DNA of 64,000 bases, taken from Tissierella sp. GTDB lineage: Bacteria; Bacillota; Clostridia; Tissierellales; Tissierellaceae. The position numbers were made by a program, and so were the translations under genes. The notes under the pieces were generated by a model. That model searched no databases and was not told the origin of the DNA. It was given only the letters and a program-made list of their open reading frames with translations. The stretch spans positions 372,001 through 436,000 of the forward strand of contig NZ_JAVKTS010000001.1 of NCBI RefSeq assembly GCF_031460495.1, given 5' to 3'. Positions 36,333 to 43,555 of the stretch are shown here, piece by piece (the first letter of the stretch is position 1; each line of letters starts with the position of its first letter).

Positions 36333-37238
36333 CTATTTTAGTCCCAGAATTTCACGGGCCTCATCAGGTGTAGCAATCTTACGATCCACCAATTTCACCA
36401 TGTTGACAGCCTTAGCGACTGATTCTGCATTAGATTTAGCAAGTACGCCTTTAGACAGGTAAAGATTATCTTCCAACCCAACTCGCATGTTGCCACCTAG
36501 AATCATAGCGGTAGTAATAATGTCGAACTGATCTTTACCTGCTGCAGCACAGGACCAGACAAAATTATCTCCCAGCACTTTACATGCTGTATTGTACAAG
36601 AAGAGAAGATTATCAACAGTTGCAGGCAAGCCACCCATGACGCCCAGGACAAACTGCAGGTAAACCGGGCCCTTGATCATTCCCTTATTGACAAAATAAG
36701 CAATATTGCTCAGCATGCCCACCTCATAAACCTCAAATTCAGGTTTTGTACCGTTTTCATCCATAACTCTTATATAATCTTCAATATCCTTAAAGGTGTT
36801 AGCAAAAGGAACATTATAAGTGTTTTTTACGAATGGAATTTCCCAGTCGTACTTGGGATTTTTGATTTTATCTGCAATCGGGGAGAAACAGAAGTTAACT
36901 GAACCTGCATTACATGAAGCTAGTTCTGCTTTGCATACTGGAACAGATGCCAACCTCTCTTCGATGGTCATACCAATGGCACCGCCTGTGCTAATACCAA
37001 CTACAACATCGCAACGCTCCCGAACGCCGTCTGTAATGTATTTCATCAGCTTTGGGTCACTACTAGGTCTACCATCCTTAGGATCCCTTGCATGAAGATG
37101 CACGATTGATGCACCTGCTTTATAGGCAGCAACAGCTTCTTCGATGATTTTATCTGGTGTGTCAGGAAGATACTCCGACATGCTAGGGATGTGTACTGCT
37201 CCAGTGATTGCTGCTGTTATAATAACTTTCTTTGTCAT
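36333..37238 (-). CDS. Beta-keto acid cleavage enzyme (BKACE, DUF849 family)
   Basis: A 301-residue zinc-dependent TIM-barrel enzyme that condenses a beta-keto acid with acetyl-CoA to give acetoacetyl-CoA and a new CoA ester. Metal ligands are His47 and His49 (IVHLHARDP) and a Glu in GLEDNLYL. In the lysine-fermentation enzyme Kce, as I recall it, the segment equivalent to AAITGAVHIPS carries a Glu that binds the substrate amino group; here it is Val15, which argues against 3-keto-5-aminohexanoate as substrate. Cotranscribed with the following-strand dehydrogenase (16-base gap, AGGAGG). Probable step after 3-hydroxy oxidation. Confidence 0.87.
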   Translation of the reverse strand: MTKKVIITAAITGAVHIPSMSEYLPDTPDKIIEEAVAAYKAGASIVHLHARDPKDGRPSSDPKLMKYITDGVRERCDVVVGISTGGAIGMTIEERLASVPVCKAELASCNAGSVNFCFSPIADKIKNPKYDWEIPFVKNTYNVPFANTFKDIEDYIRVMDENGTKPEFEVYEVGMLSNIAYFVNKGMIKGPVYLQFVLGVMGGLPATVDNLLFLYNTACKVLGDNFVWSCAAAGKDQFDIITTAMILGGNMRVGLEDNLYLSKGVLAKSNAESVAKAVNMVKLVDRKIATPDEAREILGLK

Positions 37239-37254
37239 GATTAATTCCTCCTAT

Positions 37255-38211
37255 TTATTTATTGATATTTTTACTAACCTTAAGTTGATTAAGAAGCCTC
37301 TTATTGAATGCATTCTTCATCTCATCACGGGTTTCAACCGGATAAGTGTAGAAGCCTTCGCCACTTTTCAATCCTAGTTTTCCTCGTTTGACCTTGTCTC
37401 GCAAAAATTCACAGGCATGTGTAGAATTGTTCAGCGTTCCAAATAAATTGTCTTCAGCTGTACACCAGACATCGAGCCCGCCCATATCTGCAGTTTCCAA
37501 AATTCCGGCAGTTGCACTCCGGAAGCCTGGACCAAATTTTAACGCTTTATCAATATCATCAGCAGATGCAGCTCCGATTTCAATCAGATGAAAGATTTCA
37601 CGAGCCATTGCGTGAAGCATTCTGTTGGCGATCAAACCGGGTATGTCTTTTAATACTTTGATAGGTTGTTTTCCTGCTTTCACATGCAAGTCATAAACTT
37701 CTTGAAATACACTATCTTCCATATTTCCAAAATAGGATAGTTCTGCGATTGGGATTAAATGAGCAGGATTGTACCAATGACAAACCATTGTGCGAGCTTT
37801 ACGTTTTTCAGGTAAATTCTCAATCATTTCATTTAAAGATAGACTAGATGTATTGCTTGCAATAATGGTATGTTCGGGGCAAATCATATCTAACCTTTCG
37901 AACAAACTTTTTTTCAGGTCCAGGTTTTCTGGAATTGCTTCGATAACGAAATCTGCGTTTGCGACTGCCTGCTCAAGATTGCTGTACAAAGTAATGTTAG
38001 ATAGTGTTTTTTCAATTGTGTCATGCTGAATATAGTTCTCATCAGCCATGAAGATCAGTTCGCTTCGAATTTGCTCCATAACTGTGTTGCGAACATTATC
38101 AAAAGACTCATATAGATTCACTTTGTAGCCGTGCATCGCAAATACATTTGCTATCCCGTGTCCCATTGTTCCTGCTCCGATTACACTGATATTTTGTATT
38201 ATCTTTCTCAC
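37255..38211 (-). CDS. 3-hydroxyacyl-CoA dehydrogenase family protein (3-hydroxy acid dehydrogenase)
   Basis: A 318-residue NAD-dependent dehydrogenase. Rossmann motif SVIGAGTMGHGIANVFAMHG at about 9-28, then SNTSSLSLNEM and the catalytic region MVCHWYNPAHLIPIAEL (His-Asn pair), and a C-terminal helical domain. The HWYNPAHLIPIAEL block resembles L-carnitine and L-gulonate dehydrogenases as much as true acyl-CoA enzymes, so the substrate may be a free beta-hydroxy acid. First gene of the sigma-54-dependent operon with BKACE, which suggests oxidation to a beta-keto acid followed by cleavage. Confidence 0.82.
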   Translation of the reverse strand: MRKIIQNISVIGAGTMGHGIANVFAMHGYKVNLYESFDNVRNTVMEQIRSELIFMADENYIQHDTIEKTLSNITLYSNLEQAVANADFVIEAIPENLDLKKSLFERLDMICPEHTIIASNTSSLSLNEMIENLPEKRKARTMVCHWYNPAHLIPIAELSYFGNMEDSVFQEVYDLHVKAGKQPIKVLKDIPGLIANRMLHAMAREIFHLIEIGAASADDIDKALKFGPGFRSATAGILETADMGGLDVWCTAEDNLFGTLNNSTHACEFLRDKVKRGKLGLKSGEGFYTYPVETRDEMKNAFNKRLLNQLKVSKNINK

Positions 38212-38264
38212 TCCTTTGTTGCTTTATTTTTATATAGTAAATTAGAATTCACACATATATAATA

Positions 38265-38279
38265 GCAATTTTTATGCCA
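38265..38279 (-). promoter_or_regulatory. Sigma-54 (-24/-12) promoter of the dehydrogenase-BKACE operon
   Basis: Read on the minus strand, TGGCATAAAAATTGC fits TGGCAC-N5-TTGC with one deviation, 54 bases before the dehydrogenase start. It has the same TGGCAT -24 element as the prd promoter. Confidence 0.88.
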
Positions 38280-38375
38280 AGTCATAAGATAAGGCAATTA
38301 TCCCATTATTAGATGAAATGTGGGTGTTATAAATATGAAAGTGTAACAAAAACACAACAAAAGCATAACAACATC

Positions 38376-38391
38376 GTAGTGTTTTCGCTAC
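38376..38391. promoter_or_regulatory. Candidate activator site in the divergent intergenic region
   Basis: GTAGTG-TTTT-CGCTAC is an inverted repeat with one G-C/T-C deviation (GTAG/CTAC arms perfect), about 100 bases upstream of the sigma-54 promoter and close to the activator gene. Repeats of ACAACAAAA nearby may add to the site. Confidence 0.4.
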
Positions 38392-38454
38392 AAATTTGTT
38401 GTGATATGTATTCAGCTGTGATAGAATAAAAGTAAAAATAGAGGAAGTGAAATT

Positions 38455-39852
38455 ATGCATCAACTTATTCAAGCAGCCTTAGAGGCATTCCCTAATTTTG
38501 TGATCATTGATAATAGTGGGCGGATTGTGTATTTAAATGATGTATATGCGAAGCTCTTGGGAACGACGAAAGAAATTGCAAGGGGTAAGTTGGTTGATGA
38601 TGTGATCCCAGATACCAGGCTGCGCACAGTTCTAAAAACAGGAAAAGAAGAAATTGGCTCCATTATGACTCTTTATGATCATTCCAAAGGTCATGAAATT
38701 TCAGTTGTGTGTAATCGTATTCCAATCATAGAAAATGAAAAGGTGATTGGAGCCCTAGCAACGACGACAATAAACAATCTGTTTGAAGTTGATAGATTGC
38801 ATAAAGAGATTGAGGTAATAAAGCAGGAAAACCAGATGTATCAGCAGAAGCTCAATGCAATTGAAAAGAGCATGAATCCGTTAGAAAGGATTGTGGGACA
38901 ATCTAAAGTGATTAAGAATTTAAAAAAAACAATATTAGATTATGCTGATTCCAATCTGTCGATTCTCATTACTGGTGAGACAGGAGTGGGAAAAGAAGTA
39001 TTTGCAAAGGCTATTCATCAGGTCAGCAATCGCGTTTTTAATAATTATGTGAAAATCAATTGTGCTGCGATACCAAGCACATTATTGGAATCAGAATTGT
39101 TCGGATATGCAGACGGAGCATTTACAGGAGCTGCAAAGGGTGGAAAGATTGGGAAATTTGAACTGGCGGATAAGGGAACTCTGTTACTGGACGAAATCGG
39201 AGAAATGCCTATGAATTTACAAGTGAAGCTGTTGCGTGTCCTCCAAGAAAAAGAATTTGAAAAGGTCGGTGGTATCAAGGAGATCCCCTTTACTGCAAGA
39301 CTCATATGCTGTACAAATCAAAACATAGATACCATGATAGCAGAGGGGAAGTTCCGCCAAGATTTATATTATCGTATTAATATTGTTGAATTGACTGTAC
39401 CTCCTCTGCGTGATCGTCTGGATGACATTAAGCCATTATGTCAACATTTTCTTTCTCGCATTAATCAAGAAAATAACCTTAACATCCAGGGAATAGATGA
39501 TAAAGTAATCGAATTGTTTCAAAGCTACGATTGGCCAGGAAATGTCCGTGAGCTGGAACACATCATTGAACGGGCTGCTGTAATCTGCCGTAAGGATATT
39601 ATCACAATCAAAGAGTTGGATTTTTTTATCGACAAGCTGAATCGCAAAGATATCATACTTGGGTTGGATCGAAATGACAGGGAAAAGCATATGGAGGATT
39701 ATTCGCTTCGCAAACAAATACAAGATACGGAAAAGGAACTGGTTCTACAAGCCTTACAACAGACCGGTGGAAATAAAACGAAAGCAGCGAAATTGTTAAA
39801 CATTGATCGCAGCAGATTATATAGTAGATTGAAAAAATATAATATTCAGTGA
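38455..39852 (+). CDS. Sigma-54-dependent activator with PAS domain
   Basis: A 465-residue enhancer-binding protein, paralogous to the prdR product. PAS domain at about 8-120, coiled segment at about 118-140, AAA+ domain with Walker A GETGVGKE at 174-181, GAFTGA at 221-226, Walker [10 protein letters not shown], and Fis-type helix-turn-helix at the end ([22 protein letters not shown]). It is divergent from the dehydrogenase-BKACE operon, whose -24/-12 promoter it most likely activates in response to a substrate sensed by PAS. AGAGGAAGTG precedes the ATG. Confidence 0.9.
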   Translation: MHQLIQAALEAFPNFVIIDNSGRIVYLNDVYAKLLGTTKEIARGKLVDDVIPDTRLRTVLKTGKEEIGSIMTLYDHSKGHEISVVCNRIPIIENEKVIGALATTTINNLFEVDRLHKEIEVIKQENQMYQQKLNAIEKSMNPLERIVGQSKVIKNLKKTILDYADSNLSILITGETGVGKEVFAKAIHQVSNRVFNNYVKINCAAIPSTLLESELFGYADGAFTGAAKGGKIGKFELADKGTLLLDEIGEMPMNLQVKLLRVLQEKEFEKVGGIKEIPFTARLICCTNQNIDTMIAEGKFRQDLYYRINIVELTVPPLRDRLDDIKPLCQHFLSRINQENNLNIQGIDDKVIELFQSYDWPGNVRELEHIIERAAVICRKDIITIKELDFFIDKLNRKDIILGLDRNDREKHMEDYSLRKQIQDTEKELVLQALQQTGGNKTKAAKLLNIDRSRLYSRLKKYNIQ

Positions 39853-39858
39853 TAACCA

Positions 39859-39899
39859 GGGCAGGTAACAAACAACTGTTTCGTGTTTGTTACCCGCCC
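39859..39899 (+). terminator. Terminator stem at the right edge of the island
   Basis: GGGCAGGTAACAAACA at 39859-39874 pairs with TGTTTGTTACCCGCCC at 39884-39899 (one A-C mismatch). The expected T-run is missing because the 75-bp repeat begins at 39901. Confidence 0.75.
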
Positions 39900-39900
39900 C

Positions 39901-39975
39901 TAATATCTTAATATCATTTATTATACTATAAAAACAAGAAATATTGAAAGCTTTGAATAACCGTATTTGAAGTCC
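39901..39975. repeat. 75-bp direct repeat, right copy
   Basis: Second copy of the sequence at 27248-27322, same orientation, 74 of 75 bases identical. It carries an unused copy of the leftward DUF1294 promoter. Confidence 0.97.
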
Positions 39976-39998
39976 TGTTGATTGGCTAGTTTTACAAA

Positions 39999-40027
39999 TT
40001 GACAAAATATATAAATTATTATAAAAT
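39999..40027 (+). promoter_or_regulatory. Promoter of the formate dehydrogenase operon
   Basis: TTGACA at 39999-40004 and TAAAAT at 40022-40027 with a 17-base spacer, starting a leader of about 140 bases before the first gene. Confidence 0.75.
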
Positions 40028-40112
40028 AGCATTGTGCAATTGGTATCTATAGATAAAATAAATACAAAAATATAATAGGAAGAGCAAGTTTTTATATTTA
40101 TTTGACACCAGT

Positions 40113-40146
40113 ATAGACAGCATATTAAAATGGCTGTCTATTTTTA
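40113..40146 (+). terminator. Attenuator-like hairpin in the formate dehydrogenase leader
   Basis: ATAGACAGC at 40113-40121 pairs perfectly with GCTGTCTAT at 40133-40141, followed by TTTTT. It stands between the promoter and the first gene, so readthrough must be regulated or partial. Upstream, ATTG-TG-CAAT at 40032-40041 is a small inverted repeat. Confidence 0.65.
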
Positions 40147-40173
40147 AAATAAGATGAAAAAGGAGGACTATTT

Positions 40174-40659
40174 ATGGAGTTTAAATTTGATATGGAAAAG
40201 AACAAAGAAAAGCTTGAAGAGTTTAAAAGATTCATTAGGGAAAATGAAGACAAGCAAGGAGCTTTGATGCCTGTGCTACAAAATGGCCAAGAATTATTTG
40301 GATATTTACCTGTAGAGGTTTTAGAGATGATATCTAAGGGATTGAGCATTCCTTTGTCAGAAATATATGGAGTAGTTACTTTTTACTCCCAATTTTCATT
40401 AATACCTAAGGGAGAGTTTAAAATTGGGGTTTGTTTAGGTACTGCTTGCTATGTGAAAGGTTCTCAAGATTTACTAAACAAAGTAGTAGAAGAACTAGGT
40501 ATTGAATCTGGAAAAACTACGCCAGACATGAAATTTTCTCTAACAGCGACTAGATGTATTGGGGCTTGTGGATTAGCACCAGTTTTATCAGTGAATGATG
40601 ATGTATATGGAAGATTAAAACCTGAAGATGTAAAAGGTATATTAGATAAATATAGATAA
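40174..40659 (+). CDS. NuoE-type [2Fe-2S] subunit of NAD-linked hydrogenase/formate dehydrogenase
   Basis: A 161-residue thioredoxin-like ferredoxin of the 24 kDa NADH dehydrogenase family. The cluster ligands are CLGTACY (two Cys) and CIGACGLAP (two Cys). An N-terminal helical part (YLPVEVLEMISKGLSIP, YGVVTFYSQF) is standard. It forms the NAD module with the next gene. AAAGGAGG precedes the ATG. First gene of the formate dehydrogenase operon. Confidence 0.92.
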   Translation: MEFKFDMEKNKEKLEEFKRFIRENEDKQGALMPVLQNGQELFGYLPVEVLEMISKGLSIPLSEIYGVVTFYSQFSLIPKGEFKIGVCLGTACYVKGSQDLLNKVVEELGIESGKTTPDMKFSLTATRCIGACGLAPVLSVNDDVYGRLKPEDVKGILDKYR

Positions 40660-40674
40660 ATGGAGGTGTAGGAT

Positions 40675-42570
40675 ATGACCACAATTGTTGAATTAAATAA
40701 AATTAGACAAGAAGGCTTGAATAGGATAAAACTTCGTCAATCAGAGCTAGGCAAGGAGTTTATTGATGAAAGTCATGGTTTCAAAAAACACCATATTTTG
40801 GTTTGTGGTGGGACAGGCTGTCACTCATCTAATGGAGATAAAATAAAAAGTTTAATTGAAGAAAAGATAAATGAAAAGGGATTATCTGAAGACATTCAGG
40901 TAATACTTACAGGATGCTTTGGACTATGCGAATCAGGACCAAATATAGTTGTCTATCCTGAAGGTGTATTTTATAGCCATGTTACATTAGAAGATGTTGA
41001 AGAAATAGTAGAAGAACATATAGTAAAAGGCCATATAGTAAAAAGAAGATTATTCAAAGAATCCTATGTGGAAGATAAGATTAAACCAGTAAGTGAAGTT
41101 AATTTCTATAAAAAACAAACGAGAATTGCACTTAGAAACTGCGGGGTTATTGCGCCAGAAGATATAGAAGAATACATAGCACTTGACGGATACTCAGCAT
41201 TAGGAAAAATCATTACTGAAATGACTCAAGAAGAAGTAATAAAGATCATGAAAGATTCTAATTTGCGTGGTAGAGGTGGAGCAGGATTCCCGGCAGGCAG
41301 AAAATGGGAAGAGGCATATAAATACAATGCAGATCAAAAATATATAATCTGTAATGCAGATGAGGGAGACCCAGGTGCATTTATGGATAGATCAATATTA
41401 GAGGGAGACCCACATTCTGTATTGGAAGCTATGGCTATAGCAGGTTATGCTGTAGGAGCAGATCAAGGTTTTATCTATGTTAGAGCAGAGTATCCTATAG
41501 CTGTGCAAAGACTAGAAGTAGCATTAGAACAAGCTAGAGAATATGGACTATTAGGAAAGAAAATCCTAGGTACAGATTTTAATTTTGATATTGAACTGAG
41601 ACTTGGAGCAGGAGCATTTGTATGCGGCGAAGGTACTGCCCTTATGGAATCCATAGAAGGTAGAAGAGGTATGCCTAGGACTAAAATCCATAGAACTGCT
41701 CATAAAGGATTATGGCAAAAGCCAACTATAATTAACAATGTAGAAACTCTTGCAAATATACCTATAATATTCCAAAAAGGGGTAGAATGGTTTAGAAATA
41801 TTGGTACAGAAAAGTCTCCTGGAACTAAGGTATTTGCATTGGGAGGAAAGATAGAAAATACTGGGTTAATTGAAGTACCAATGGGAATGTCTCTTAGAGA
41901 GATTGTCTATGGAATTGGTGGAGGTATACCAAACGGTAAGGAATTCAAGGCTGTACAAACCGGTGGACCTTCAGGTGGATGTATACCAGCAGAACATCTA
42001 GATACAGCAGTAGATTTCGAATCCTTAGGGGAATTAGGTTCTATAATGGGTTCAGGTGGAATGGTTGTAATGGATGAATCAAATTGTATGGTTGATATTG
42101 CTAGATTCTTCCTAGATTTTTCAGTAGAGGAGTCATGTGGGAAATGCGTACCATGTAGAGAAGGTACTAAGAGAATGCTTGAGATACTAGAAAGAATCAC
42201 AGAAGGAAAAGGTGAAGAAGGAGATATTGAAAGATTAGAGAGCTTATCAGAAACAATGACCTCTGCATCCCTTTGTGGACTTGGTCAATCAGCTGCTAAT
42301 CCAGTAATTACTACTTTGAAATATTTTAGAGATGAATATGAAGCTCATATAAAAGATAAAAAATGTCCTGCAGGTGCATGTCAGGCATTATTAGAATATT
42401 ATATTGGAGAAAATTGTATAGGATGTACAAAATGTGCTAAAGCCTGTCCAGTTGGTTGTATAGATGGTAAGTTAAAGGAAAGGCATGTAATTGATGCTTC
42501 AAAATGTATAAAATGTGGAGCATGTATGGCAGCTTGCCCATTGAAACCTAAGGCAGTAATTAAGAGATAG
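40675..42570 (+). CDS. NuoF-type diaphorase subunit (FMN, NAD and iron-sulfur clusters)
   Basis: A 631-residue subunit of the HymB/HydB/HylB type. An N-terminal thioredoxin-like [2Fe-2S] domain (residues 40-130: CGGTGC, CFGLCE) precedes the NuoF core with RGRGGAGFPAGRKW (NADH), NADEGDPGAFMDR (FMN) and SCGKCVPCREGT ([4Fe-4S]). Two further ferredoxin motifs close the protein (CIGCTKCAKACP, CIKCGACMAACP). Such subunits oxidise or reduce NAD in electron-bifurcating hydrogenases and formate dehydrogenases. Separated from its neighbours by 15 and 16 bases with AGGAGG sites. Confidence 0.94.
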   Translation: MTTIVELNKIRQEGLNRIKLRQSELGKEFIDESHGFKKHHILVCGGTGCHSSNGDKIKSLIEEKINEKGLSEDIQVILTGCFGLCESGPNIVVYPEGVFYSHVTLEDVEEIVEEHIVKGHIVKRRLFKESYVEDKIKPVSEVNFYKKQTRIALRNCGVIAPEDIEEYIALDGYSALGKIITEMTQEEVIKIMKDSNLRGRGGAGFPAGRKWEEAYKYNADQKYIICNADEGDPGAFMDRSILEGDPHSVLEAMAIAGYAVGADQGFIYVRAEYPIAVQRLEVALEQAREYGLLGKKILGTDFNFDIELRLGAGAFVCGEGTALMESIEGRRGMPRTKIHRTAHKGLWQKPTIINNVETLANIPIIFQKGVEWFRNIGTEKSPGTKVFALGGKIENTGLIEVPMGMSLREIVYGIGGGIPNGKEFKAVQTGGPSGGCIPAEHLDTAVDFESLGELGSIMGSGGMVVMDESNCMVDIARFFLDFSVEESCGKCVPCREGTKRMLEILERITEGKGEEGDIERLESLSETMTSASLCGLGQSAANPVITTLKYFRDEYEAHIKDKKCPAGACQALLEYYIGENCIGCTKCAKACPVGCIDGKLKERHVIDASKCIKCGACMAACPLKPKAVIKR

Positions 42571-42586
42571 ATAAGGAGGTAGAATA

Positions 42587-43528
42587 ATGAGAAATGTAAC
42601 TCTTACTATAGATGGGCAGAAAATAACAGTGCCCGAAGACTATTCAGTGATACAAGCTGCAAAGGAGCTTGATATAGACATTCCTGCATTATGCTATGAT
42701 CCTAATCTGGATATAGTGGCAGCATGTCGAATGTGTTTAGTTGAAGTGGAAGGAAGTAGAAAGCTTGAGACCTCCTGTTCCCTTAAGGTAAAGGATGGAA
42801 TGGTTGTACATTCAGAGACAGACAAAGTTGTTCGAGCAAGAAAAGATATTTTACAGATGCTATTGGATAGTCATCCAAATGATTGTCTAACCTGTCAAAA
42901 AGCAGGAGAATGTTTATTACAAAAGTATTCATATAGATATGATGTTAAGTTTAGGGATCATGATGGAGCTATGAGACCAGAACTGCTAGATACATCAAGT
43001 CCATATATATTCAAAGATAATAGTAAATGCATTTTATGTGGAAAATGTGTTAGAACCTGTTCTCAAGTAAAGGGAGAAAGAGAAGTCCTTGCCTTTGCTG
43101 AAAGAGGATATGATACTAGAATAGTATTAGATGCAGATCAAACTTTTGAGACATCAAAATGTGTATCTTGCAATAGATGTGTAACAGTATGTCCAGTTGG
43201 AGCTTTAGTAGATAAGAGACAGCTTGGAAAGATAAGAAATTGGGAAGCTGACAAAAAAACAATACAATGTAAGGTATGTGCTTATGGTTGTGAATTTGAA
43301 GTATTATCTAAGAATAAGAAAAAAATCGGAGTTAGAGCTAAGGCACCTGCAAATGGTAGACCTTTATGTCTTAAAGGCAGGTTAACTACTGAACTATTGA
43401 ATATAGATAATCCAGACAAACCATATAGAAAGATTGGTGGAAAATTTGTTGAATCCACTTGGGCAAAGGCTATTGGATTATCAGATGTAATGGAGAAAAT
43501 AGAAAAGATTGAGAATACAAATGAATAA
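42587..43528 (+). CDS. NuoG/FdhA-like iron-sulfur subunit lacking a catalytic domain
   Basis: A 313-residue protein with a [2Fe-2S] ferredoxin domain (1-78, CRMCLVEVEGS), a His-ligated [4Fe-4S] domain (HPNDCLTCQKAGEC), two [4Fe-4S] clusters (CILCGKCVRTC, CVSCNRCVTVCP) and the start of a molybdopterin enzyme's cluster domain (CKVCAYGCEFE). It stops where the molybdopterin-binding domains would begin and has no H-cluster motif. It closely parallels the first 300 residues of the next protein. It probably wires the diaphorase to the formate dehydrogenase, like the HylA-type subunit. Confidence 0.85.
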   Translation: MRNVTLTIDGQKITVPEDYSVIQAAKELDIDIPALCYDPNLDIVAACRMCLVEVEGSRKLETSCSLKVKDGMVVHSETDKVVRARKDILQMLLDSHPNDCLTCQKAGECLLQKYSYRYDVKFRDHDGAMRPELLDTSSPYIFKDNSKCILCGKCVRTCSQVKGEREVLAFAERGYDTRIVLDADQTFETSKCVSCNRCVTVCPVGALVDKRQLGKIRNWEADKKTIQCKVCAYGCEFEVLSKNKKKIGVRAKAPANGRPLCLKGRLTTELLNIDNPDKPYRKIGGKFVESTWAKAIGLSDVMEKIEKIENTNE

Positions 43529-43555
43529 AAATAATCAAGGTAGGAGGTGAGTGCC

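Larger units (their letters stand above)
27248..39975. other. Repeat-flanked catabolic island
   Basis: Between two 75-bp direct repeats lie nine genes for regulation, esterase, ABC uptake and beta-keto acid metabolism. On either side of the repeats the genes are of a different kind (DUF1294/S41 on the left, formate dehydrogenase on the right). The importer and ketopantoate-reductase-like genes are visibly richer in G and C than the neighbours, which supports acquisition. No integrase or transposase is inside, so the way of entry is unknown; integration of a circular segment by homologous recombination would produce these repeats. Confidence 0.7.

Noticed and set aside
27248-39975. Prophage or transposon
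   Set aside because: No integrase, transposase, tRNA gene, terminal inverted repeat or phage gene is present; only the 75-bp direct repeats mark the ends.
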